Shown here: one piece after another, positions 42,801 to 52,732 of the stretch
How positions within the stretch are numbered: the stretch's first letter is position 1
Layout: each line of letters opens with the position of its first letter
Origin: Nelumbo lutea
Taxonomy: Eukaryota > Streptophyta > Magnoliopsida > Proteales > Nelumbonaceae
Assembly (NCBI GenBank): GCA_022828595.1
Contig: JAKGHH010000008.1
Location: 26,590,378 to 26,654,377 of the forward strand
Length of the DNA: 64,000 nucleotides
Reading direction: 5' to 3'
Translations under genes and position numbers: made by a program
Notes under the pieces: model-generated
Told to the model about the DNA's origin: nothing
Database searches by the model: none
The model's input: the letters and a program-made list of their open reading frames with translations, nothing else

Positions 42801-45477
42801 GACATATCTGCCCTTGGTGTTTACATCATAACTGCTAACACATAACAAACAATATAAAACTGAAAAATAAATAGCAACTAGGAATAACAAAATAACAAAT
42901 TGACCACAGCTGTGACTAGATACATTCTACCCTACGGACAGAGTGGGACCACAGCTGTGGGGCCCACATCAATGTTCTCTACACAAGGTTTATTTGATTT
43001 CTTTGCCCCCTAGTGCCCTGCATAAAGTAAATTTTGATGGCCTTTCCATTGAAGTCCCTTCTTCCTTTGACATTGGGTATGTGATCACAAAGACAACTTC
43101 ATCTTTGGGCTTTGTGATTATCTCAGGTTCACTTCACATCCAGCTGGTTGACATAGGTGACAATTGGCATGATATTTACTTTGTTCCCACAGTTCATCTA
43201 TGTTGTTTATGGTAGGAAGGAGGCTTATCTTATGTTGTTTCATTACCATGGGATTTACAAGAGTTGCTATGGGCCATCAAAAACATCATCTTGAAATATT
43301 GATCTATGATTTTATTGATCAATATGTGTTTCATTAGTTTTTTATTCATTTCATCAAATTAAAAGGACACAAACCATTCTGAGATAAGGTGGAGCTGTTC
43401 TTACTCATTTTTTTATTGGTAACGATGATTTTTTATTACATGAATAAAAGAATGAGTTATATGCAGTAAAACAGTCGGTCAAAACCCTTATTACTCAGAT
43501 ATAACGTGTCTCATTTACATAGGGAAGGTAATCTGGTAGCTGATCATTAAGCATTCATTGTTGGAATTGCCCCAAACATTATAGTTTGGGTGATATAGAA
43601 GAGGACATGACAGTGATTTGAAGGAAAGCTGATGTGCTTAACCTTAGAAAAGAGTCAGTAAGAAGGTCCTGAATTAGATCAGAAAGATAAGTAGACATAT
43701 ATCCTGCAAACGTAATGATTGGCTAATTGCATTGACATGCAGTGATTGGTAGTTCAAAGTCTTTATCTTGGGCTGAGGTGGAGAACAAGCCAATCACTCT
43801 TAGTAGATGGTCTGACCAGTGATGGAGACATTGAACTGCTGGAAGTTAAAACTTAATACAGACAGTAACCATCAAAAACAAGGAAAAAAACAAAATGTAG
43901 ATGGTGCATCCATGTTGAGCAGCAGTGCAGGCTGGGGTCTTTAAAAAGAGTGAAGGTAAGGTTTGTATTGCGTCTCTATGGGAGGAAATTGTGGCCTTGT
44001 TGGGAAGACCATAATCACAACTCATTGAGTTTCTTAATATGAAGACGCCTTGGTGCATTTTAGATGGTACACTCAACTTCTGATTATTAAAATCTAGTAC
44101 AAAGTAGAAAATCTTTTTGCTTAATTAACTAGCAGCAACATGTTGATAAAAAAACAATGGCAGAACTATGATGGTGAAGTCATATTGGTTTACATATTAG
44201 AAGCAAGCCAAAAGGTTGAACATTTTACCTCTAGACAAGCTCAAGCTCTCAAAACGAAGACATGATAATTTATGACCTCAATCCTAGGATAATAAAAAAA
44301 GGAAACTTGTGCTAAATATGTTCTGAGCGTGAAATAATCAGGAGAGAAAAGAAAATAATTAATGTGATGCAGATTCTATATGAACTCTTGGTAGTTCCAG
44401 AAAAGAAGTGTTGTGCAATCATCACCAATGCTAACTCTACAAATGATTAACCATAAACAATAAAATCATCTCACCACATCAACCACATCAGCTTGTGCAG
44501 GCTGTCCCTTGCTTGCTGCCAAAGCTGCTGCCAGTTCTTCAGCCTGAACAAAGGATCTACCACAGTTAGAATAAGGAGAGTGACAAATGGGATTCAACAC
44601 AGCCTACAGTTTGCTAAGATTAGCATCATATCTTACTATCTTCAAAGCATTTACAGCATAGTAGTTATATTATGTGATGGATAAAAAATATAACCTAAAA
44701 TCATTTTTGAACTTGAGAATTAGAGAGGGACTAAAAGAAATTATGAATTACCTTACGAGCTCGGGCATTAATTATCTGCTCGGCATTTTCTTCCTGATAC
44801 TTGGCAATTTTCGCTTCAATAGCAGGGACATCTATTCCTTCGATCAAATTGAAAGCTATAGAGGAAAAAATTGGTCAGAACAACAATCTTAAGTTCGGTA
44901 TATCAGTGAAAAAACGAAGGGAAAAAAATCCTAATAGAATTACTCATATCCTCCACTTCCTCCAAGTAATCATTATATTCTCTCAAAGATGGGAAATCCT
45001 CTTCTCTCTTATTATATCTGTGAAATTGAAAACAAAGAAAAGGCTCCACAATTAGAGCTTAAATACTTCAATTAGTTGCAGAAAAAAAAAACTTCAATTA
45101 GTTTGCAAATGATTCATTTCATTTTTAACACGGTCACCAGACCTATGATTTGCAATCAATTATTGACCCAAAATTGGTCTATGCAACTTCAACTAAATCA
45201 TATACGAGATTATACTAGAAAAAAGCATCGTACGAACTGAAGGAGTAGAAATCAAAGTTTGTCAAAACGACCCAGAACACAAATCAAATAAAAATGAATA
45301 AAACAAAGGAAAAGAGGAGGCATAAGCACCATTTCGCCTTGATTTTCATTGATGTCGCAAACTGGGTGTCATGGGAAAAGCAAGTAGAGAAAGAGAGAAG
45401 GGATCTTACATGTTGGCAATCCTCCTACGGATGGCTATCTCCTTAGTATAGGAATTAGTTCCGGAGGCCACCACCAT
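33813..45477 (-). CDS. MAT1: CDK-activating kinase assembly factor MAT1-like protein, five exons
   Basis: Exons on the - strand are 45477-45410, 45017-44944, 44855-44752, 44543-44475 and 34079-33813 (68, 74, 104, 69 and 267 nt). All introns are GT-AG and the frame is preserved, giving 193 residues. MAT1 stabilises the CDK7/cyclin H kinase and tethers it to TFIIH. The segment '[20 protein letters not shown]' followed by '[20 protein letters not shown]' is the conserved MAT1 helical region. A Gln/Gly/Pro-rich linker and a conserved end '[17 protein letters not shown]' match plant members as I remember them. The N-terminal RING finger of animal and yeast MAT1 is not encoded in this model, which starts at '[19 protein letters not shown]'. 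Short RING-less plant forms are known to me, but whether a separate upstream RING exon exists cannot be excluded. The gene is head to head with the RRC1-like gene, and its last intron hosts a copia element. Confidence 0.92.
37111..37485 (-). repeat. 3' LTR of copia B
   Basis: On the - strand it starts TGTAGAGAACATTGATG and ends CTTGAACACCTAGA, the terminal CA being mutated to GA. The purine run before it (complement at 37486-37500) is the polypurine tract. Confidence 0.93.
37471..37976 (-). pseudogene. pol: RNase H of copia B
   Basis: Residues '[20 protein letters not shown]' at the start carry the first catalytic Asp and the Ser/Thr-Gly-Tyr-Cys block. The frame is lost at '[12 protein letters not shown]', then resumes in the ORF 37815-37471 with '[18 protein letters not shown]', '[14 protein letters not shown]' and 'QLADILTKA'. 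The last ORF reads through the purine tract into the LTR. Confidence 0.9.
38016..38908 (-). pseudogene. pol: Reverse transcriptase of copia B
   Basis: Two overlapping frames cover it: 38908-38618 with '[17 protein letters not shown]' and '[18 protein letters not shown]', and 38720-38016 with '[15 protein letters not shown]', '[11 protein letters not shown]' and '[20 protein letters not shown]'. Catalytic aspartates are present. A small in-frame deletion relative to copia A removes the 'KARLVAK' stretch, and a frameshift follows 'EEV'. Confidence 0.9.
39344..40438 (-). pseudogene. pol: Integrase of copia B
   Basis: The main ORF 40264-39344 (306 residues) begins in the zinc-binding '[10 protein letters not shown]' region and carries '[12 protein letters not shown]', '[10 protein letters not shown]' and '[12 protein letters not shown]', so D, D and E are all kept. 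The upstream pre-integrase '[10 protein letters not shown]' part (40438-40265) contains stops. The Pro/Ser-rich linker ends at 39344. Confidence 0.9.
40439..41863 (-). pseudogene. gag: gag and protease of copia B
   Basis: gag runs from 41863 ('[20 protein letters not shown]') to a stop at 41417 and continues 41342-40734 with the knuckle '[14 protein letters not shown]'. A frame change at about 40850 leads to the protease ORF 40858-40439 with '[11 protein letters not shown]'. The canonical D-S-G-A-S of copia A is D-S-S-A-S here, which should impair the enzyme. Confidence 0.9.
42596..42608 (-). other. Primer-binding site of copia B (initiator Met tRNA)
   Basis: The - strand reads TGGTATCAGAGCC directly after the end of the 5' LTR. 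Copia A has lost the equivalent site. Confidence 0.93.
42609..42983 (-). repeat. 5' LTR of copia B
   Basis: On the - strand it starts TGTAGAGAACATTGATG, has an AT-rich TATATATATTAAA promoter-like stretch followed by GTGGCGGCGGCAG, and ends CTTGAACACCTACA. Confidence 0.94.
42989..43215 (+). pseudogene. Possible RNase H fragment of an old LINE
   Basis: Right of copia B the + frame reads '[19 protein letters not shown]' then '[20 protein letters not shown]', which resembles the start of a plant LINE RNase H domain (K-V-N-F-D-G then G-Y-V-I). Copia B would have inserted next to or into it. There is no A-tail and no second motif, so this is tentative. Confidence 0.4.
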
Positions 45478-46377
45478 GGTTTCTCTCTGCCCTTCTTCTC
45501 ACTACCTCTGCATTCAAGATTGACGAGCCTTGCTAAGCTGATGGTTGCTGCAATGCTAACTGCATTACACGGCCCAATAATCACCGGGACGGGAAATGTC
45601 GGGCAGAAGAAGCAGAGAAACCTGTAACCAAATGAAAGATGTTCTCTTGAATAAATTGTTATCAACTGATCGAATACTGAAGAGACAGATAAAGGAGAGA
45701 GATTTCTAGTATACAGAAGTTATCCACGGCAACCTTGACGGCTGATGGCGATGATAGCTTTCCTCTCTTCTTCTCTTTCTCTCCTCCTCTCTATTCCTCT
45801 GTGAAATCTTCTACTACTCTTCCGTTCGCCTCACTTGGAGGTCTGCTTGAGCTTTGGGAACTTGGGTAGACGGAGATGAGACGGTGACGGAACTGACATC
45901 GTTAGATTGATAAAAGAAAGGGAATTGACGGGATAGAATGGGGAAAACATGTAAAGATGTGCGACAAAAAGATCCTAAAGGAACGGAAGGATTTACTTGA
46001 TGAAATCAACGATCGAGTTTGAACCGTACGATTGAATCGATATTCCGAGAAAACACTACGAAGTACGACGAGTCCACTAAAATACCGAGAAGGCATGATT
46101 ATCTATGGTACTGGAATGTTTGATACCGGTATAACCGTATAAGGGGCTAAGTCTCATACGCCCCCAAAAAACAGGGGATTTCTACTATTTACTCAAAAAA
46201 GAAGAGAAACCCCGTCTACTGCACGGGTCTTCGCTGGTACAAGTCTAGAATACGAGAACCCTCTGCGAAAAGTACAATTTTCCTTTTCCGGTTTCACAGC
46301 GTTCATTAACGCGAATCGGCCGCCTTGCAAATGCTCCCCTCCAAATCACTGTAAAACATTCTTCCTGCAGTCTTCTC

Positions 46378-46385
46378 AAACCCTA
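46378..46385 (+). promoter_or_regulatory. Telo-box AAACCCTA
   Basis: AAACCCTA is a known plant promoter and 5'-leader element common in genes of translation and RNA metabolism. Here it lies about 65 bp before the putative leader intron of the RRC1-like gene. Confidence 0.45.
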
Positions 46386-46453
46386 GAAACCCGCAATCAC
46401 TTGGGTCCCGTACAGCGTTTCTATTTATTTTCGCAGCTATCAGTACGTGCATC

Positions 46454-46458
<5 letters not shown>

Positions 46459-46505
<47 letters not shown>
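46459..46505. repeat. (CT)n/(AT)n microsatellite in the RRC1 leader
   Basis: About 17 CT units are followed by about 6 AT units. The tract falls just inside the likely leader intron. Confidence 0.95.
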
Positions 46506-46955
46506 GTTTTCTTTTTTTTTTTCTTTTTTCAAACTTAATTTCGAGAATCCATTCTCTTTACAGTGTAATCTGCAACGTTTAGCCATGCGGTGTTATTATA
46601 TCCCATTTATTTACTCCAAGTTTTATGTGTGCCTTTGAAGCTCGAACCCTACTTCGTATGATGCATTATGTGGAGCATTTTTTGTTTTGTTAACTATGGG
46701 TTTTAGCTTATAAATCTGAAGCGGTTGATCGGGGGAAGCAAATTTAGACGTGGGTTTTAACTTTTGGAACGGTTTTTATGTTGAGGAGCTGCTTTTGTTT
46801 GGTTTTCTCGATCATGGCGTTACCTGGACTTGTTAAATCGCTATTTTCTAGCTCTTTGGCCTTGGGGTTTTATCTGTGGATGCAATTTATCTACTTGGTT
46901 GTGATAATTACTGTTTTATGCCTCTTAGGTTTGTAGCATGTGTTGAAAAGAGAAG

Positions 46956-47467
46956 ATGAATTCGTTTTCTGTTACTCGGAAGAAAACCCCCTTTCAAAAG
47001 CACAGAGAGGAGGAAGAAGCCAAGAAGAAGGCATGTTTTTATTTTCCTTCCCCCGCCCCCCTTCCGGTTAGCTGTCGGTTCTCAGTAAGTGTGACTTAAG
47101 TAATTAATACCTCTGGACTATTGGCTTTGCAGAGAGCGGAGGATGAAACTGCACGCTTGTATGCGGAATTTGTAGAGTCATTCCAAGGGGATAATACGCC
47201 TGGGTCAAAGACATTTGTTAGAGGAGGAACAATCAATCCCAATGAGAAACTGAAGGCTGATTCTGAAGGTTAGTTTTTGCATTTTAAGGAATTTTTTCTT
47301 CACTAGAAGTTTTCCTTTTAAGTATTATATTTTATTTAATTTCGCTCTATGGATATAAGAGTGATTTTCTATTGAGGGCACATTAATAAAAATATGGGCC
47401 TTTTTATTCATTCGACAGCAGGTGGAAATTCCAAAGATGGGGTATCTGTTCCAAAGAAGGGAAGTAG
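46956..47467 (+). CDS. RRC1: U2SURP/SR140-type splicing factor (RRC1-like), first three coding exons
   Basis: Exons are 46956-47030, 47133-47268 and 47422-47467 (or 47419-47467). The N-terminus 'MNSFSVTRKKTPFQKHREEE' followed by 'DETARLYAEFVESFQGDN' and 'KTFVRGGTINPNEKLK' is the conserved start of plant RRC1, the homologue of human U2SURP/SR140, a U2 snRNP-associated RRM-SURP-CID protein. In Arabidopsis RRC1 affects splicing and red-light responses. About 86 of an expected ~900-1000 residues are visible; RRM, SURP and CID domains lie beyond the window. Intron 1 has a GC donor (AAG|GCATGT), and the nearby GT at 47034 would create an immediate stop. The third exon has tandem acceptors CAGCAG, so one extra Ala is optional. 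A minimal upstream ORF (ATG TGT TGA, 46938-46946) precedes the start if the leader is spliced as proposed. Confidence 0.9.
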
Positions 47468-49474
47468 GTAAATGAATGTACTTGTTTTTTAAAGATGGAT
47501 CTTGGTGTTAGCCATGTTCCATGATTAGAAATGTTATGGTGCACATCTTATAACACATTGTCTTTTCTATGTGGGAAAATTGTATTATAGAGTTGTATCT
47601 GTCAGATGAAGCTTGTATTATTTTAGGTTTTTGAGTAGTAGAAAATTGGAATTGGTGTATACTTTTAAGCTCTATATGGATATACCAAGTTTAGTCTTAG
47701 ATCCACAAGATGCTTGATTTTTCAATTTATTGAGGTTATTCTTTCCTCTGTTTCATTTGGAGATGCAGTTTTGGGTATTCTACTGTTGCTAGAGTCAAAG
47801 ATGATGAAACCCTGAAACTTCATTGTCTTCTGTACAGTAGTTGGGATGGGCCATTATTTCTGTGGAACATATGAATTTGTTGACCTTCACAGTTCATAGA
47901 TCATGTAACATTTGCATCAGATGTTCATGCTATTAGCATAATTATGTATTGGGAGATGGATTCTGCAATTGTCCTTTCTATTTTACACTGATTAGATCAA
48001 TTGTGGTGATATGCACTCTAGAATTGCAACATTTTGTTTATGGATGCTATATGTATCGTGCAATTCTTTAGGGTGGGGATTAATAATTTTTACTTGTAAT
48101 TTTGAATGTTTCCTTCTGTACACTGTATCCCCTTTTTTCCCCAAAACATGGGGCGTGAGATGCTTTACTGTCAAATTGAGATGAAAGAAAGGAATGTCTA
48201 TTCCATATATCAATTATCAAGAGAAATGTTGTGTTTTGAATTGCTAAATAGTGTGCTCAATATTGTTTAGTATTCATTTTCTTTCCCTAATGTATTTGTT
48301 TTGCTAATTATTTTATTGGTTCCTTGGAGTAGTTATACATTTGTAACGTCTCATCCTCTTGAGAACATGTTCAAATTGTTGGGTTGATGATTCCAAGAAG
48401 TACATGGTGTTTTACAACCATTGTAATTGACTTAAAAAGTAAAAAGCATCTGGAGCTCTACATTTGAAATCTCTGATCCTCTTGAAAGCATCTTCAAATT
48501 GTTTAGTTGATGATCCTAAAACGTAAATGGTATTTTAGGACCATGTGATTGACCCAAAAAGTAAACAGTCGTCCAAAAATGTTTTTTCTTTCTTGATGGG
48601 GAGTGGTCCCCCATAAGCACACAACCAAAAAGGAAATCCCTCTATTGAGGCAAAGACCTTCGATTTTTTTTATCCCCAGCTTCCTGTGAAGGGTTTTACT
48701 GCTTGATCAAAAGAGGTAGAGGATTAAGGATTTTGGTCCCATTTTGTTTGGTGCTTAGAGATGGTGAGACTAGTGTTAATCCTAAGATTTTTGGAGCATT
48801 GTCTTAAGTGGGTTTAAAAACCCTAATAGACAAGAAGATCTTTCTCAAAGATAAATTCATTTTGATCCAATTGAAATTAAATCGGAGGGGCTGATATATA
48901 CATGCTGCCTTCTCGAGTGGACAATAGTGTACCGGAGGCATTTGCGTACCTGAGGGAGAAGCTGGCTACTGGCCAGGGCTGTTGCCTAGAAAGCTCATCT
49001 GAGAGATTTGTGAAGCAAAATGAGATCAGCCAGCCAGCTTTTTCTACGTCAACCAGGCTAGTTGCTATAGCTCTATGCATGACTTGGAACTAGAGTCTTC
49101 ACAATGAAAGGCTATGTTGCGCTGCCCAATATTTGAGCCTTCTTTATTGCTTCAAACCAATTGTTCAGGGACAATCCTCCCCCTTCTTGCCTTCTTGGTC
49201 ATGTCATTATTCTCTCCTTCCATTGAAAGTTGCTTCTCAAATGTGTCTTCTGTGGTTAGTTCCAGTTTAGGTGCAGGTTCCATCCTCCTCCTGGTTAGAA
49301 ATTTAGAATCCTCTAGTAGATGTGTTTATGAATGGAAGCCCAAGGACACAAGGGGAGATGCAGGGGAATGAAGTAAGTATGGAGAAAGTAAGCTCAGGAA
49401 GGTATAAGGTGGCTAATAAATTGGGGATTTATCTGGTGGATAAAAGGGAAGAAGTGGAAAGTTAGAAACCTTCT

Positions 49475-49534
49475 GCGTCCCTTACCTCTTTTATCTAAAT
49501 CTAATGAAATCTTTTGTGTTGCTGATAAAAAAAA
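49475..49534 (+). mobile_element. 60-bp LINE tail insertion
   Basis: A LINE 3' terminus (TCTAATGAAATCTTTTGTG, then TTGCTGATAAAAAAAA) is flanked by a 14-bp duplication GTTAGAAACCTTCT (49461-49474) and GTTAGAAACTTTCT (49535-49548). The whole insert is only the last ~50 bp of a LINE plus its A-tail. Confidence 0.85.
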
Positions 49535-49796
49535 GTTAGAAACTTTCTAGGGGAGGAAACTTAACAATGATCTAAAGTGGAAGGGGAGGAATGTTGTGGA
49601 GGAAGGCTGTTACAGGAAATTGGGGAGTAGGTAGGGTTCCAATGAAGATTTTGTCTTGGAATGTAAGAGAACTGGGCGGTGCTTGTAAGAGATGCATGGT
49701 TAAGGAGACTACCAGGAAGTCTATTCTAGATGTTTTGGTTCCAATTGACTGCAGACTTATTAACTCTCTTTGTGATGCTGGGAACAAAACTTGAGA

Positions 49797-51065
49797 TTTT
49801 TTTTTGATAGGAAACAACAACTTTCATTAATCTTAAAATGAGATGTAATACAGCTGTCACCTTCAAAGACATAAGGTGACCCCACATCATATAATCAACT
49901 TACAAACAAGCCTAGAATAAAGCTTCCCTAGTAGCCCCCTGCTTTACCTAAAGTGTCAGCCAAAGTATTTGCTGACCTCCAAGTCTATTTAAATTGTGCT
50001 CCTAGCTCCCTTGTTGGGTTCAATATTTCCTTTATAGTTTGTCTAAGGGACCAAGTGCCTGAACTATTTGTTTGCATCCAACCTACTACACATTTTGAGT
50101 CTCCCTCCATTTCTAATTGTTGAAACCTGACTGTTTAGCCAGTTTTTGCCCTTGGAGGAGTGTCAATACTTCTTCTCTAAGTAAGTCACCCAATCCTATT
50201 GGGCCAGAGAAAATGGCCAGAGTTCTTCCTTCCAATCTCTAAAAGCACCACCAATTCTAGAGGGACCTGGGTTACCTATAGAATTCAGTTTCACACTACA
50301 TCGCAGAGGAGGGGATCAATTCTCTTGAATGGTAGGAGACGAAATGGAACCCACTACTATGCTTCATCCTCTAGTTAAATCATCTATAGAAACATCCTTG
50401 AATAAATCCAAAGTTTTCAGCCAATGTATGGCCTTGATGGTGATCCCTTCTATAAGTTCAAGTACTGTTCTCACTTGCCCTTGGGAAATCCTGCTATTTC
50501 TCTCTCCCCAAACTGCCCACAAGATAACTGCCCTCGTTGTTCTCCACATCACCCTTACCCTCTTCTTTGGTTGTCAGAAGAAAGCTAGAGTAAAAAAAGT
50601 CTGCATGTTTGTGGTAGGATTCCACATGCAATCAATGAGAGGAGAGCCAATCCCAAATATGAATAACAAAGGGACAATAGATTAATAGATGATTCAGTCT
50701 CACCACTCTTCAAGCAAAGGCTACAGGCATGGGTGGATAAACACCTGTTTGGTCTTTTGTGTTTCGAAGCACATCCAAGTTGTTAATTTTTTGGAGAACC
50801 ACTTCCCAACTAAAGGCCCTCACCTTTGGAGGTACCTCACCCTTGGCATTTTGTTGTATCCAAACACCATCATTTACTTTTACTTTGAAAAACATGTTTT
50901 TGGAAAATTTTCATCCAAACGGTTTATGAAGTAAAAGTACAAAACCAAAAGTATACCATGCACTTTGTACTTTGGTGTTGTTGAAGGTACAAATGACAAA
51001 GTACCGCCAAACAGGGCCTAAGTTAGTATATTGCAACAAAACATTGAAAAACGAAGAACAAGAGA
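49797..51065 (-). mobile_element. Antisense LINE with RNase H, inserted in the endonuclease of another LINE
   Basis: A poly-T run at 49797-49805 followed by complement of a 'TTAATGAAAGTTGTTG' terminus marks the 3' end on the - strand. AACTTGAG occurs on both sides (49788-49795, 51069-51076). The - strand translation gives 'PPKVRAFSWEVVLQKINNL', 'WGERNSRISQ' and, further on, 'FSGPIGLGD', i.e. the ORF2 C-terminus and an RNase H domain. The right 200 bp (about 50840-51025) look like a MITE (CCAAACAGGGCCTA end) and obscure the 5' boundary. Confidence 0.72.
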
Positions 51066-52215
51066 AGCAACTTGAGGAGGACTCAGTCACTTGGACAAAA
51101 AACTTGGGATGCTATTGGTGCTATGAGGATATCTGTGGGTATTCTGATTATGTGGGATGAATACAAGGTTCAAGGAATGGAAGTGGATAGAGGTATCTAC
51201 TCTCCCTTCTCTTTGAAAATATATCATGGTTTTACTTGGATTTTCACTAGTGTTTATGGCTTAACAATCCTAGACAAAGAGAGTCTTTATGGCCAGAATT
51301 GGAAGCTATCGGATATCATGCTCAACTCTTTTGGTGTGTGGTGGGGACTTTAATGTAGTGAGGTTTGCTCATGAGAAACCTAGTGGTGGAAGACTAACAA
51401 GAAGTATGAGGATTTTTTCCAATATCATTACAGATTATTCCATTGTTGTCCTTTCCCTTCAGAACTTGAGCTTGACCCGCTTGAATCATTGGTTAAGTCC
51501 CATCAGTTTTAGATTGGACATATTTCTGTTTTTTTTTTTTTTTTTTTGAGATGGGAGGAGCACTTCTCAATGACAGTTCACTAATCAGAGATGTATGCCT
51601 GACCATTGGCCGGTGATCTTGGACACAGATCGGAAGCTGAGGTAAAAGCCTCCTTTCTGTTTTGAGAAGTTTTGGATCTTCCTCCATGAATTCAAGGATG
51701 AAGTGGCCTGATAGTGGGACCTATGTAATCCTGATGGTTGGGCTGGTTTTAAGTTTGGGAAGAAACTATGTATCAAAAAAAAGTTTGAGAAGAATCTGTA
51801 ATTTCTTAAAGAAAAGCTTGAGGAGTGGAGTAAATCAAAGTTTTGAGTCATTGGCAGAGAAGAAGACAATATTGGGAGAAATAGCTATGTTTGATGAAAA
51901 GGAGTAGAAGGGTCAACTAATGGTAGATACAGAAAGAACCTAACTGCAAGCTACTTATTCATGGTGTGGAAGAAGAAGATCGAGATTTAATCATGGATGA
52001 GATCCTCACTTTCTTCCATAAGCTATATTCTTCTGATAGATGTTGGAAGCTGACCCTAGAGTCTTGGAATGTCCCAAGATTATTGAGGAGAAGAAGAACA
52101 AGCTGGAAGAGGAGTTTACTGAAGCTGAAATCAAGGTGACTTCTCTCTTGAGGAAGAAGACAAAGCCCCATTCCCAGATTGCTTCTTCTTAGTCTTCTTT
52201 CATGAGTGTTGGGAC

Positions 52216-52696
52216 AAATGTTTTCACCTGCCGTTGACCTAGTCGGTTGAACTATTCGTACTGTCATCTGGCTAGGATTTTGGGTCTGGTTCAGTTAAGA
52301 CCCGCCAAGCGTAAAAAAATCATTGACTTGTTCAAGAATTGTTTGACCCGACCGGTTCGATTGTTGACCCATTTGACCCGATGATTGGGTCGCGGGTTGC
52401 ATTGCATGCAAACTTTCAGAGGCTATAAATTTGCACTATGATGTTTGATTGGTGAGATTTTTTTTTTTATTTGGGCAACTTTTTGAGATCTGTGTCCCAG
52501 AGGTGCCTTGCCCCACTATTTTTATGAAAAATCCCATTTTTGGCCTCAAATTGCAATTTTTAATATTTTTTATAAATAAAAATAAAAATTAAATATAAAA
52601 TAATACATATAACATATCTAAAAAATATTTATACATTATTTATTGCCAAAATATATATTTAGACGTGCACACACACACACACACTCACATACACAC

Positions 52697-52732
<36 letters not shown>

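Larger units (their letters stand above)
37111..42983 (-). mobile_element. Ty1/copia LTR retrotransposon B, recent, defective
   Basis: A CAAGG target duplication (37106-37110, 42984-42988) flanks two 375-bp LTRs that differ at five positions by eye (about 98.7% identity). The initiator-Met primer-binding site and a purine tract are intact. The domain order on the - strand is gag, protease, integrase, reverse transcriptase, RNase H. Proteins are collinear with copia A and closely similar. Frameshifts in gag/protease and between reverse-transcriptase halves make it non-autonomous as it stands. It lies inside the last MAT1 intron in sense orientation. Confidence 0.96.
34080..44474 (-). other. 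10.4-kb last intron of the MAT1-like gene
   Basis: The donor GTGAGATG is at 44474 and the acceptor TTATGCAG at 34080. It contains copia B (5.9 kb) in sense orientation, leaving about 4.5 kb of AT-rich intron. The stretches 34085-37105 and 43216-44470 show no recognised gene. The C-terminal 88 codons of MAT1 depend on splicing this intron out. Confidence 0.9.
45478..46955. promoter_or_regulatory. Divergent upstream region between MAT1-like and RRC1-like genes
   Basis: The two start codons are 1478 bp apart and face away from each other, so both promoters and 5' UTRs must lie here. The right part looks like an RRC1 5' UTR with a leader intron: donor GTACGT near 46443 and acceptor CTCTTAG near 46928. 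No TATA box is obvious for either gene, which is common for housekeeping genes. Confidence 0.6.

Noticed and set aside
45041..45110. Possible additional MAT1 exon in intron 1
   Set aside because: Exons 45477-45410 and 45017-44944 join in frame with good splice sites, and nothing between them resembles the missing RING finger.
47031..47040. GT donor at 47034 for the first RRC1 intron
   Set aside because: Joining it to the acceptor at 47132 creates TAG at the junction. The GC donor at 47031 gives a continuous conserved protein.
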